Source: Chrysomallon squamiferum
Lineage: Eukaryota; Mollusca; Gastropoda; Neomphalida; Peltospiridae
Assembly (NCBI GenBank): GCA_012295275.1
Contig: CM022679.1
Coordinates: forward strand, 2,212,116-2,276,115
Length of the DNA stretch: 64,000 nt
Direction: 5' to 3'
Each line of letters opens with the position of its first letter. Position 1 is the stretch's first letter. Below are positions 40,920 to 54,013 of this stretch, one piece after another. A program made the translations under genes and the position numbers. The notes under the pieces are model-generated. The model did no database searches and had not been told where the DNA came from. It worked only from the letters and a program-made list of their open reading frames with translations.

Positions 40920-42886
40920 ACGAAGTAGCTCACGCACCGAACAAAACATGGGAACTAAGCTTATACGAGCTGCACAGAACTCCACAAGAAGCAATTACAG
41001 ACAATACGGAGATTGCAGTTTCACCGAGAAGTCTGCACAGCGAACTGATGTGTCCAATATGTCTGGATATGCTAAAGAACACAATGACCACCAAAGAGTG
41101 TTTACATCGCTTCTGTCAAGACTGCATCATCACAGCTCTTCGAAGTGGAAACAAGGAATGCCCTACTTGTCGTAAAAAGTTAGTATCCAAGAGATCTCTG
41201 AGGCCTGATCCAAACTTTGACGCCTTAATTTCCAAAATATATCCCAGCAGAGATGAGTACGAAGCCCATCAAGAAAGAGTTCTTGCAAAGTTGAATAAAC
41301 ATCACAGCACAGCTGCCCTAACCCATAGTATTGAAGAAGGATTAAGATTGCAGGCATTAAATCGAGCTCAGAGAGTTCGTAAACATGTTTCAGAAGGTGA
41401 CCTAAGCAGGTCATTGCTGATGCCCCCAATGGACGGCGTCGTGTCGGGTGGCACAACATCGACAGATACAACACCAAGGAAAAAATTAAAGCCATATTCA
41501 GACATTGATGAATCTAGCTGTGACAATTCGATTGCTGGAGAACCTCTAATTAATGACTTTGGTGAGGCTGCAAGCAATGTCAGCACAAGCAATTTGTCCA
41601 ATATTAGCAATGATGTGTCTGAAGATCACTTCGCACAAGTTGAACAGCAGCCAAGTCCAGATGCCCCAGTAGCTGCAGAACAACAGCGTGTGCCAGTCAT
41701 TGAAAGGACTGTTCCTGACATTGAGCTTGTCTTCAAACCACACCCACAAGAAGGTGACAGTGATGGGGAGGAAGCTCGTTACATTAAAACTACTGCTAAT
41801 GCTACAGGTACTAAGGAAATAATAAGTTAGATATTAATTAAATGCAAATGTATTTGTTTTTTAATTCAGGATTAATTTTGAAACAGAAACCTAAAGAAAG
41901 TAATAATAATTTTTATAGAAAGTTTGCATCAAACAATACAATATTGTTGGCAATTATTGCACCTGAATGCTTGATACTTTATGGCAATGACTTTCTCACA
42001 GAAACCAAAATTCAAACAATTCAATAGTGCACATAATTGCATTAAATATTTAACAGTATAGCTATAAACTTTGTTTATATATTAATATCCAATTCATGAT
42101 TCATAATTTGAATATTTTCAATTTCTAGTTGATCATTTATCCAAGTACCTTGCTATTCGACTCTCTCTGGAGATGAACAATTCTGACAAAGGTAAGAATG
42201 AATCAGCAGAATTGAAAGCTGCTGCTGCAGTCACATCTGGCTGAGTAATACAGATATAAGCAAAATCCCTGAATTGAATGGAATACAGATACTACAAATA
42301 GATTGTTAAAAATGTTTAGGGCAAATTAAATGAAGTGGTTGTAACAGTCACATACTGTTTGCTCATATCATTATATGATGTGCACGTTTTTGAAAAATTC
42401 CAGTATATCTTTTTGCATAATTTCTTTGATATAATACAGTTAAAAAAAAAGAAGCTATATTTTTTCTGAATATTCATTTAAATCATTATTAATATGCAAA
42501 GGTTTATTACTAGCAAAGGTATGTCAGAGAAACAAACCACTCATTTCAACATCAAAGACTTCAAACGTGTGTGTCAACTTTAAACATCTTTAGCAAGAAG
42601 CAGATTTCATTTTTAAAATAAAGCAGTTAATATGAACAAAATGTATAATTTGTTTTATTTAGCCACTAATGTTTTTATTTGTTTTGATTTTAACTGTGCA
42701 GCCACGAATGGATCCGGAGATCAGAGTGTGTATGCAATCTACATTGCAACAGCTCCCGGCAGCTACGTGGCTCTCAACGGTGACATGACACTGGAAGAGG
42801 TGAACGAGAGATACTGGAAGATCAACCGACCACTCGAGATGTTTTACCTACAGGTGAAACCAGGTGAAACAGCTCCACAGAAATAA
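40913..42886 (+). CDS. RNF2: E3 ubiquitin-protein ligase RING2/RING1, PRC1 catalytic subunit, complete
   Basis: Three exons join in phase to 380 residues: 40913-41807, 42129-42191, 42702-42886. Residues 47-86 are a C3HC4 RING ([26 protein letters not shown]) in the context typical of RING1/RNF2, preceded by [16 protein letters not shown]. The next block, [22 protein letters not shown], is also family-diagnostic. The middle is Ser/Asp/Asn-rich and disordered. The C-terminal RAWUL domain starts near residue 265 ([10 protein letters not shown]) and ends with [23 protein letters not shown]. In PRC1 the protein pairs with a PCGF/BMI1 partner and mono-ubiquitinates histone H2A; RAWUL binds CBX or RYBP. 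It is intermediate in length between vertebrate RNF2 (336) and RING1 (406), as expected for a single invertebrate orthologue. Confidence 0.95.
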
Positions 42887-43540
42887 ACTTCTATTTCACT
42901 ATTTTTGTAACCTCTGGATGTCAGACTGCCACGGATCAGTAGTAGTGCCTTTGTGGCCTTTTGCTATTGCTGTGGCATGAATTCATTGCTGCAAACATTT
43001 CACTGTGTTTTCTTTTTTTCATCTTTCAACTTCTCTGTGTCAAAACTGTCATCACCAAAGTCTGGGCATCATAATCATTTCATTGTATTTTTATATATTA
43101 TTACTTAACATTCTATCATGGTTGAATAGCAGGGCCATAATTTGTCACTGATACTGTATTGCTCGACCCCAGTAAACAGATGTATGTATTTCAAATCATC
43201 ACATGACCAGAAGTAAGCTAAAGTACATCTGAAACATTTCACAGTCTTTTTCCATTTTCAATCATCTGTCTCTTACTGCAAAATGGCGAGGTCATACAGT
43301 GACCACTTTGTTTCCTAGAAAATATCTCACTGTCTTTTTATATTTCCAGTCTTCTGAATGGCAAAACAACACCTCTGTGTCTGACTTTTGTTGTTTAAGT
43401 GGTTTTGAAACTCTATCATTTCATTTTAATGTTTTTCTGTACAGTGTAAACACTGGTACATGACTAGACTGTATTTCACAACAAATTCATCTGTATTTAT
43501 AAAGACCTGAACTCATATGAAGTACTTTACTATGAACTTG

Positions 43541-43546
43541 AATAAA
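43541..43546 (+). terminator. Candidate polyadenylation signal AATAAA for RNF2
   Basis: It lies about 655 bp after the RNF2 stop codon and is followed by a GT/T-rich stretch. Other AATAAA copies further downstream are possible. Confidence 0.4.
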
Positions 43547-44787
43547 TACAGTGTTTCTGCCAGAGTTCTGATAGCTTTGATCTGTAAATTTATTTTGTGC
43601 TAACTATATTTATACTGTACATACAAATAAGAGATTTTAATTTTTAGACATTTGTTCTCTCATTTTTATTGTTAATCGTAAATTAAACTAAGCAAGTAAT
43701 AACTATAATACATTCATAGCAGGCTTTAATTGAAGTAGATTTGCTATTTATTTTACCATACAGCTTATAATTTCAGTTGTCACATTTTTTATATGATCAA
43801 GTATTGTTTGAATTTTGATGTTGCAAAATATAATTGTTTTTTTTTTCTTTTTTTTTTACTGAAATGAAAATTATTTTTGAATGTTCATTGATGTTAGAAA
43901 ATAAATATGTTTAAATGTTTTCATCATGTTTAAAATTTGTACATTATAAAAATTAGGACAGATTTAAGATTTTTATTAAGGGTGGATAGATAGATGATAA
44001 TTAAACGTGTGTGTGTGTTCTATGTATGTATGCATATGAATTATAAAGAAAGTTGTTAATTGTGCATTCTTGTATGCACATTAATATATCTGAAACAGAC
44101 TCCTAGAGTCTCCCAGGATCTTTGCCCTATACATGTCATGATTTCAGAATTGTTTATGAACTTTGTAGTTGAAGCTTCAAGCAACTGACTTGTTTTTGTT
44201 TTGTGCTAAAAATGATACATTTTTTGTGCAGAAGACAATTTTATTTGTTTTCAGTGTTAAATGTATGTGTGTGTGTATGTGTATACTGACAGACATGTCT
44301 ATATTAGAAGCGTTGATATATATGTATAAACACATTTTGTTTCAGTATGAAGGTAAACGGAAATGGACAGCTAATTTGTGTTGAATTGGGTTCCAGAATT
44401 AATTAACAAATTTCAGTATTTTAGGCATATACTAGAATGCATTAAAAGAAGAGGAAACGGGAAATAATAACAAAAAAGCTACATAAAACAAACAATTAAT
44501 TGGAAGTATTTACAAAAAAAAATAGAGTCTGAAATAAAAATAATTGCAACAATAGTTTGATAATAAAATAAAAAATACGTTAACTGCAGATTAAATTTAT
44601 AAAAGAGAATAACATGAAATAGCAATAATACAATATTAGTCAGACACATAATAATAATAGTAACAAGAAGAAGCAGAAGAAAGTGCAGTGGTGTTGTTAA
44701 ACAAACATACATACAAACAAAACAAATGTTTTTAAACACTTCATTTTATTTTCCTTGAACGACATCCAGTAGTCAGTTTTATTTTTA

Positions 44788-44820
44788 CGTTGGGGTATCA
44801 TTAAACAAATACGCAAATAA
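44788..44820 (+). repeat. Degenerate SINE-like tail
   Basis: GTTGGGGTATCATTAAACAAAT resembles the GGGGTGTCGTTAAACATT tail at 9981 and 46526, with a few substitutions. Confidence 0.4.
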
Positions 44821-46525
44821 AAAGAAATATTACCAACAGATTAAATTTCTGAAAGTGTGCAACTTGAATTTGTAGAGATTGCTTTTATACTTGCATAACA
44901 TTGCACTTCAAAAGTAATAGCTGTATTGAGTAAAAGCAAATACTTCACTTCTTCTTCAAAATGTTAAGATGCCCACTCACAGCTGTTAATATTTCTTTGT
45001 CATGTGTGACTTTTTAAAATTATTATTATGTGTTAATACTTACTGTTGTCTGTTACTTTTCCTTTAATTAGCAATTACATTTTGTAATTTTTCATTTGTT
45101 TTGAATGTTAATTAGATTTATTTTATGAATTTTATTTAAATATTTATATTTTTTCTTTTGTTGCAATGTTGACAATTAAAAAAAAAAAATTGTAATTACA
45201 ATTAAAAGTAGGGGAATTGTGGTTTAAAAAAAAAAAAAAATTATCACTTGTTGCAATGTAAATAATTATATATTTTGGTTTTACATTTAGAAGATTTTTT
45301 CTCCTATTACAAATGTTAACTTGATTTTTTTTTTCTGTATATTAAGACAGTTGATGAGCATTTACATTTTGGATGATGTATTACTGATTTTTGTTAATTT
45401 TCACAGTTATTGTTGTAAAGACACCAATGAATAGCAAGTTAAACAGTAGTCATTTGATTATTAAGAAAGTTAATAAAAAAAAATAAACTCAACAAAATTT
45501 AAAATACAAATACAGAAATTTTCATTAATATTTGCACAACTAAGTTAGTTCTTTTCTTTTTCTAAATATGAAATTAGATTACGCTATTGCTTACTAGCAT
45601 ATAATTTAATCCAAATTCATGAATTTAAAAAAACACACATCCAGTGGCAAAATCATTTCATACAACTTCACTTACATGCAAGCACAACGTAATATAAACC
45701 ACATTTTCTGCATCAGTACCCAATCAGATTATTGTTGTACAAGTTCTAAACTACCTTTTCAATATTCTTATGTTTTGAAAACAAATACAACCCAAACAAT
45801 TTTGGATTAGGGATAATCAGTTTGTATTCTATAGAGAGAAAAAAACAAGTGAAGTGTGTTAGCAGCAGTTTTTGTTGTATTTGAGTTGGATGAACTTTCT
45901 AGTGCAACGTCAGCAAAGTGCTGACTTCAAGTTGAATATATAGTTCCTTTATGCGTTCTAAGAGCTCTCGTCATATCATATATTAGTACATACTAGTATA
46001 TTGATCATGTTTATCACTATAGCTGGCATCATTATAATGTAAATACATATATCTACATGACAGTTTTTGTTCTCGTTTATTATTATTGTTATTTATAATT
46101 TATGTATCTATTATTTTATTATTATTTTAAGTACAATGAAACTTTTCAAAACCAAACAGTGTCTGGATCAAATAAAAAGTTCAGTTTGGAGAGGTGTTTG
46201 GTTTACTGAGGTTTTATATATTAATCCTTAATAAACTATGGAACTGTGGCAGCCGTTCTGTCTGGGTGAATTCCGGTTTAGTGATGGTCTGGCACTGAAT
46301 GGTTTGTCTGTGGTGATTGATATTGTCTTTGTTGTACATACAGGGCGACCATAAAGTTGTCTTGATTTAAAAAATTTGTTGCACAAAAATATGCAGTTAG
46401 CAAACAGATACGCTGACAATTCACAAATACATTAATAACAATAAAACAACCCAACAAAAAATAACAAAAGAACACCACCTCAACTTCTTGAATTTCGTTA
46501 AACATATATATATACACATATTTGT

Positions 46526-46560
46526 GCTGGGGTGTCGTTAAACATTCAATCATTCATTCA
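46526..46560 (+). repeat. 3' tail of a molluscan SINE-like element
   Basis: GCTGGGGTGTCGTTAAACATT followed by CAATCATTCATTC. It shares the diagnostic core with the copy at 9981. Confidence 0.6.
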
Positions 46561-47328
46561 CATATATATATGTATATATATATAAAGAAATGAAAAATAA
46601 AGTACCCCATATTATTTGTGACTTGCTTATCTTTCGTGTAATAAATATCTAAAATCAGGGAAAGACGTTTCACTCGCCGTGTATAATTGCTTTGTATACG
46701 TTACGAGTAAAATATTCATTAATTCATTCAGTTAATAAATTAAATAACAAGCTGGAACAGACTCTTCAGAGATTGCTGCATCCGTTCCAGGACTGACAGT
46801 TAGCGGGATCGGTTCTGTTCAGTGCCCTCACTGGACCATTTCCCGATTGAACCAAATTATCTAGTAGATTTGTTATAACGACCTTCAGACGTAGAAACTA
46901 TTCACTTATGTTTTAGTTTTTCTGCAATTTTCAAGGTGACAATATGAATTATATAAAAATACTGTCTTATTAAGTGTATGGAATATAATAATAATAATAA
47001 TAATAATGATGATGATGATGATGATGATAATAAATATAATAATAATAATAGGCCACATATACTATGCAAGTAGGAAAATAAAGACGATAAACAAATAAAT
47101 AAATCCTGTATTGTAAACAGTGCACAGGAATGTGGGTTGTTTTTATTCAAAATATGTATTTGAATAACCAAAATGGTTGGGGTTAAAACAACAGATCCCT
47201 GACAAACCTTAGTAAACTGTTACACTGCTGTTGTTATTTGTCTTCGTTGACATTTACAGTTTGCTTACCCGTGCATTTATTTCTGAATAATAATAATAGT
47301 AATAATAGTAACAATAGTAATAATAATA

Positions 47329-47372
<44 letters not shown>

Positions 47373-48230
47373 GAAGAAAATGAATGCAAAAATATTATAA
47401 TCATTTATTTCCGATAAGCCTCGATAAATCCTTTATTACCAAAAAAAAAAAAAAAAAAAAAAAACAACAATAATAATAATTAAATAAATAAATAAATAAA
47501 TAAATTTAAAAAAAAGAAGAGAATCTGTGTAACATGCTTACTTGTTTCACAATAATATTTTAATTTTATTCTTGCCACACTGAGTTTATAGATAAAAATA
47601 AATAAAAATAAAAAATAAAAATACACCAGTTTACATACTTTTACATAAACACAGAAACCCGATAACTGTTTTACATGAACTTTTGAATAAGACGGTTTTA
47701 GTTAATAGAGACATTATCCTTTCTACAATGCAAGCACTAACCTGCTTTGACAATGCAACGTATCCAGTCACATCCTATAATAATTATATCAAAGACAATG
47801 TAATACGTTTTCGTGGAACTGTGCACATAAAAATTTAATATCCTTTGATACACGTGATCATTATACTAAGTTGATAGATGTCATCTTTCATACTTCATTA
47901 TCATATAAATTGTACATTCAGTGACATTTAATATTAGTATAAACATGAACTGAGCTATCATTAGCTTCTTATAAATCTGTTTCACCAAAAAATTATTCAG
48001 TTCTGCGGGTTTGTAGGAGACACAGAAATATTTTGAAACAGCAGATAAAGGACTATTTTATTCATAAGCTGATTAAGCTGAAACTTAGGACCCGACACTT
48101 TTTTCCTTTCTTAGACATTCTTAGCTGTTGTTGTGATGTGAAAGACTGAAATGGCGGAGGGTGCACCGAAACAGCAGAAAACCTGGCTACCTGGCCATTG
48201 GTTAAAGTCTCTCTCTATATATAGATTTAA

Positions 48231-48231
48231 G

Positions 48232-48288
<57 letters not shown>

Positions 48289-48291
48289 TTA
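48231..48291. repeat. (AAT)n microsatellite
   Basis: About twenty AAT units. Similar AAT arrays occur at 47330-47370, 10614-10665, 40751-40788, 59401-59448 and 60238-60287. Confidence 0.97.
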
Positions 48292-48615
48292 ATATTAATA
48301 TTAAAATATTAAAAAATTAAAAATTAAGTTCCAATTATTTAAAGTTAGTTGTATATGCAAGAGCATGGTTCACATTATATGGTTTGTGATCAGTTTTTTT
48401 TTCTTCTAAAAAATTAAACTAAACCATACAAGCAAACAAACAAACAAAAAAACAATATAGAAGAAAAAAATCCCCATAACAACAAAAATAACATACATAA
48501 ACAAACAAAACATAAATAAAAACAACAACCCCGCCACACCCCTGACAAAGCAAACAAAAAATTAATCAAATAAATAAATTTAAAAATAAATAACAACAAC
48601 AACAGCAGCAACAAC

Positions 48616-48646
<31 letters not shown>

Positions 48647-49799
48647 GAAAGAAAATGGAGTGGAAATATGTTCCAAGGATGATTTGACTATCACGAACGT
48701 AATTATGTTTTATAACATTTTGTATTATCCTGAATTACACCGTGAATTACACAGGTGAAAATAAGTATCAAAGTTATGTAAGTTTATTATCAAAGTTCTC
48801 ACTTGAGCTGTTGATCCAGAATTTTCACACGGGATAGTGTTACGCTGATAATCCGCTTGAAAGTGTGGCATTCAGAATCTATGCTGAACCTCATCTGCAA
48901 AATTAGCGAGACTGTATTTTTTATCTTTTTTAAATGTATAACTGAAAATTACATATTTAAAAATTTACAGCCTTATCTGTTTATGCCTGTATATTTATTT
49001 TATCTGTCTGTCTGTCTATCTATCTGTCTGTCGATCTATCTTTTATTTATTTATTTGATACGGATGGAACACAAATTATTCATTATCTATATTTTTTTCC
49101 ACTCGTTAACCCCTTTGTAACATTTTTGTTAATTTAACCTCATCATGCATGTACAACATCGCTACATTAATCAAACGTAGGACAATGCTACTGTGATTCG
49201 GTTCGGTTACACACACAATGCAGCCGCCGAGCCATGCACAATGCAGAGGTGTATTAAACAATTACAGGTCGTGTATCAGGTTTGGGTAAAAATAGTGGGA
49301 CGGGCTTTGGTCGTTTAGATGTATAACTAAACAAAATGATACCGCAGGGATGGGTACTGGAATTTAAGGCATATACTACTGGGTGTTTTTTTTTTTTTTT
49401 TTGGGGGGGTTGTTACAACATTTGCATATAATCTTGTATTATTTTCTTTCGTACCCCACGCCTCAGTGCTTCCCTGAATAGTTCATCGTTATTTAAGAAT
49501 GGTTAGGTTCTCGCTTGGTTGAAGACTGAATGTGGACACATCTCAGTTTTGTTTTACTGCTGAAAAGAACTGATTTACAAGGACACGGAGTTCGTCTTTT
49601 GTGTCAGTTGTATCTTTTTTATTTTGTTTTTTAGTGTTATTTTTTTTTTAGTTTTTGTTATTGGTGGACATTCAGTGAGTACAGTGTAGACTGAATCAAG
49701 ATTAAGGGATAATCCCCCGGGATTTGTGTATTTCACCGAAATATGTTTAATACACACAGAGATTTGCATGTCTTGACGTTTGGCAGGCTGAAGACAGGT

Positions 49800-50510
49800 T
49801 GTGCGAACAAACTTGACGAACAGACTGGAAATAAGTAATGACAGTTCACAGCTTATAGCATTCTACGAGTTATAACAAGTGTGAACTGACTGAACTTTTT
49901 TTTTTATCAAGAAACAACTTTACAGCAGTCAGGAAAGTCTATGACATCTCTGAACTAACTTTATAGAAATCATGAAACAATTGTGAACTGACTTAACTTT
50001 CAAACAGCCAGGAAAGTCTGTGATATCTGTGAACTAACTTTATACGAATCAAGAAACAGTACATAAGAACTATAAATTGACTTGATTTGGAAATATCCAT
50101 GGCATGAGCTATACAAATAAACTGATAAAATTATACGTCTAGAAATGAGCAATGTCTACTGTGAACGGACATAATGTGTGTACAAGTCTGAAAATCATAA
50201 CTACCTTGAACTGACAAAATTATATAAGTTTGGAAATAAGCAACAACTACTGAATGATTCGAAAGATGACAGTCTGGAAAAAACCCTATATGTAATCAAA
50301 ATTTTCTGAAACAAATTTTGTCAAATATAAATTTACTAATTTATAGCTAATGGACATAAATGTTAACTTATTTAAAATATAGCTATTTGGAAATAAACTA
50401 TGCAAAGTGTGAACTGAAAGTTAAGTTATTTGAACTTAATCTGTGTGAACTCTCTTAACGTCGAGCAATTTGGAAATAAACTATGACAGCTTGTGACAAA
50501 CTTGACGAGG
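49800..50510 (+). repeat. Highly diverged tandem array, period about 45 bp
   Basis: A word like GTGAACTGAC recurs at 49881, 49951, 49983, 50029, 50071, 50117, 50161, 50207, 50409 and 50444, mostly 42-46 bp apart. Between copies a GGAAATAA/GAAACAA word recurs at a matching offset. Individual units are strongly diverged, so this is an old array. Confidence 0.6.
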
Positions 50511-51388
50511 CAAGTATGAATATTCTTCTGTGGTTTCATTTATTTATCAAGTTACCTCACATCGTGCAGACTCAACACCCAAATCTTCTACATCATTTTG
50601 TCCGTTAATGTGTCCCTAGCAAACGCATTTCAACCGTCATTCGATGTATGCTTGTATAAAAATTATTGATTCCTTGAATTGCACCGAAATACTATCCTGT
50701 TTGCTATATTAACAAGTTTTAAATTTCAAGTGTTTGATCCACAATTATATTTATGTTTAGCAAATTTTATTTTTGTGCGTTTTTATTGAAGTTTTGGCAA
50801 GATAGAAACATCAGACTTTTGTTAATAATTATGTATATATTATATTTATTAACTTTTGATTCATTCACCTTAGTAAGGTGTATAGTGTGCCTCTCTGTGA
50901 CTGTCACTTACGTATATGTACGAAACTAAAGCATATGGTTTTATTGTCTCTGTTTTCAATTTAACCAATCAGAATTCCGATATAACTCACGAGAACTGAG
51001 AATGCGCGGTCTTTTTTTTTTTTTTTTTTTATAGACTCGCCAATAGTTCAGGAAACATTACGTCTTTCGCATGAATATATGCAGAATTGATTGCAACAAA
51101 AGAAAGTGGAGTATAATTAACGCGCGTTAGTGATTCACAGCAATCAAGAGATCCCTGGTAATTCTGTGTTTGGACTTTTCGGCTTAGTCGTTTCGAGTGA
51201 GAAGTGCAGGTACTCACTGGGCTACTTCTAATAGTGTTCCGAGACGTCGCGAACAAAAGCTCTCTGTTAACAAACAAAAAAATATATAAACACATGAAAT
51301 AAAGAAATATGTATTTATTTACTTGGCTGACAATATTAATTCCTAATCCGGGTGTTCAGGTCAGATATAGTTCAAAGTCATTTTTATA

Positions 51389-51391
<3 letters not shown>

Positions 51392-51474
<83 letters not shown>
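51392..51474. repeat. (CT)n microsatellite followed by poly(A)
   Basis: About 41 uninterrupted CT units, then a few bases, then a poly(A) run at 51484-51509. Confidence 0.97.
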
Positions 51475-51476
<2 letters not shown>

Positions 51477-51791
51477 ACACCCCCAAAAAAAAAAAAAAAA
51501 AAAAAAAAACCCCAATCAATTTAGAAACAAAAGAAAAAAGTTACCTTTAAAAATGACAAAAATCTGTTTCTTTTAACACTTACATATAACCGAAGTACCG
51601 AAGTATGGCTCATTTTTTGTTTTATCAAAATAAGTCTACGATACAGAAATATCGTAGGTAATTTTAGTTCAGGGTTGCGTATTTTCCAATTCTTTTGCCA
51701 TCAGACATTTTTCTTTAAAACGAAACTCACTTTATCTTAAAATTATATCCAGAGCCACTCTGTCACCCTCCCCACCAAGCCTTTTCTCCAG

Positions 51792-51808
51792 TCCTGGATC
51801 CGCCCCTG
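51792..51808 (-). mobile_element. hAT-like transposon terminus (solo end)
   Basis: On the minus strand the sequence reads CAGGGGCGGATCCAGGA, a form widespread at the ends of hAT-type elements in invertebrates. I do not see the matching opposite end, so this is probably a truncated non-autonomous copy extending to lower coordinates. Confidence 0.4.
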
Positions 51809-52607
51809 AACTTTTGTTTACTTGAGATATTAAGAGAATAGTATTCTGAAAACAGGCAGTCGTAAAGGAGATACATAAAGTATTTAATTTTCGCAATAGA
51901 AGTTGCACCGTTAAATGTTTTCCACCGTATTAATAACATCCATGCTTGAATACATGTTGTCATAACTGTAAACGTGTAGCTACACGACTGGGTATACACA
52001 ATGAAAACGTTGTCTAAAACGACCACATTTAAATAACTGAGAAGTGTTAACTTACAGTCGAGTCTAGGTCGTTTATAATCATTAGCGTTTGTGTCTGAAT
52101 AATGTAACCTTAATTTTTAGTGTATTATCCTGTCTGTAGTCTTGTATTCATAACTGTTTTTGTATGTATGTATGTGTGTATATATATATCTATATGTGTG
52201 TAATGCATGTATTTGCACATGTATGTTTGTAATGTATGTATGTATATATATATATGACTGAATGTAATGTGTGTGTATATGTGTATATATATTAATATTC
52301 ATTTATGTATGCATACATGTCAGCCTCTATGTAATAAATGTACGTGCCAGTGAATACACACACATATCTGTATATGTATCAAACCATCCATCCATGTATG
52401 TTCTTTAACTAATTTATCTATCAATCTTATATATCCATCTAATTTATATTTTTATCCACACGTGTGTGTGTGTGTGTGTAATTTTTAATATGTGTTCCTT
52501 ACTCCTAAAAATCAAAAATTTCATGCCTGTGTCAACAGTTAATATTAAAATACGTTGAAGTGCCTTTGTAAAAATATTCATACTTTTTTTCTTAATTTTC
52601 TTTTCAG

Positions 52608-52676
52608 AGGATACCGTTTCGGGTTCTTTTTCCAGATTATTACTTGGTGAAAGGTCGCTTGGACTGCCTCGCAGAG
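52608..52676 (+). other. Candidate exon upstream of the CNBD2-like gene
   Basis: A strong acceptor (long pyrimidine run then TTTTCAG) and a good donor (GAG|GTAAGG) bound 69 bp. Two of three frames are open; phase 0 reads RIPFRVLFPDYYLVKG and ends in phase 0, the phase the 58364 exon needs. It may be a non-coding or alternative 5' exon of the CNBD2-like gene. Confidence 0.35.
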
Positions 52677-52994
52677 GTAAGGCGATTTTAATTTAGTGTC
52701 AGAACAAACGCGATTGTAAAACAAGAATATGTTGTTTAGAAAGTCGTATATTCATTTCGTTTTGGAATCCATTTTTATTGAATGTGTCTTTCTGGCATAT
52801 AAAGATCATGGAGTACACGATTTTTCAGATTTAATATTAAACGTATTATTTTTATATATTTTAAAAAATCAACACAAAGTGAATATACAGCAATGAATTA
52901 TTTGAGAATTTATTGTAAAAGAAAAGTAAATTTGGTCATATTCGTAAATTATTTCATTGTCAATCACTGACAAGTCTTTATCAGAAAGGTTCAT

Positions 52995-52995
<1 letters not shown>

Positions 52996-53076
<81 letters not shown>
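52996..53076. repeat. Compound microsatellite (CA)n(GA)n
   Basis: About eight CA units followed by about 32 GA units without interruption. Confidence 0.97.
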
Positions 53077-53078
<2 letters not shown>

Positions 53079-53559
53079 AACAGAAAACATATTGTAATAC
53101 TCGACTGTTTTTTAATAACAACATCAGACAACCAGCTTTTTGTTTTATGAACTTATGTTCACGAATTAAAAAATAACTGAACCTCTAAATAAATAAATAA
53201 ATAGAAAAAAGAAAAAAAGAAAGAAAAGAAAAAAGAATAATAGAATTTGTGTATAGATGTCAAAATTTTAAGAATTTCACCTGAAATAATCAAAACCAGA
53301 GTAGAAAAAAAAAAAAAAAAAAAACGAGAGAGAAACGTCCAATTTACAGTTTCTCATTAATCTTTTAATGCACAGTTAAACTATTAAAGTTGTGATATAA
53401 AAACTGAATAAAAAGAAATAATAAATTATATAAGAAAAGCTTTTCATTAAATACGTGCATTAAATTAAAATTATTTTCTTAAAATTTTAACTAAACCGCC
53501 TCTATTGCTCTAGCATTTGTTGTTGAAATGTGTCAGTAATGTAGACTGAATCATACTAC

Positions 53560-53703
53560 TTTCTTTCTTTCTTTCTTTTTTTTTTCCCCATTTTTCTTTT
53601 TGTTTTTTTTCTTCTTCTTTTTTTTCTTTTTCTTTTTTTTTTTTCGTTTTTCTTCTTTTTCTTTTCTCTTTTTCTTTTTGTTTTTTACTTCTTTTTTTGT
53701 TAG
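53560..53703 (+). repeat. Polypyrimidine tract
   Basis: About 140 bases composed almost only of T and C, with a few G, ending TTTTTGTTAG. It resembles an overlong splice-acceptor tract but no convincing exon follows. Confidence 0.8.
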
Positions 53704-53876
53704 GTCATTAAAATCCCATTAACCGGTTGACAAAACCCATCCATCTTATTTTCGAACTTTTTTGCTCTGTCTACTTGTTTATCTATCTAGACGTTTTTCT
53801 GTCTGACTGTCTGTCTACTTTACTACCTACCTACGTACTTATCGACCTATCAATCAATCAGTCACTCACTCAATCA

Positions 53877-53884
53877 ATCGATCG

Positions 53885-53954
<70 letters not shown>

Positions 53955-54013
53955 TTATCTATCCATCTATCTATCCATCTGTCTATCTGTCTATCTGTCT
54001 GTCTATCTATCTA
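53877..54013. repeat. (ATCT)n microsatellite
   Basis: About thirty ATCT-type units, with variants such as GTCT and ATCC towards the 3' end. Confidence 0.97.

Noticed and set aside
45907-45926. GTCAGCA-AAG-TGCTGAC hairpin
   Set aside because: A 7-bp stem is expected by chance at this scale and nothing nearby gives it a role.
49800-50510. CRISPR-like array
   Set aside because: Units are diverged and contiguous with no unique spacers, and the DNA is animal nuclear.
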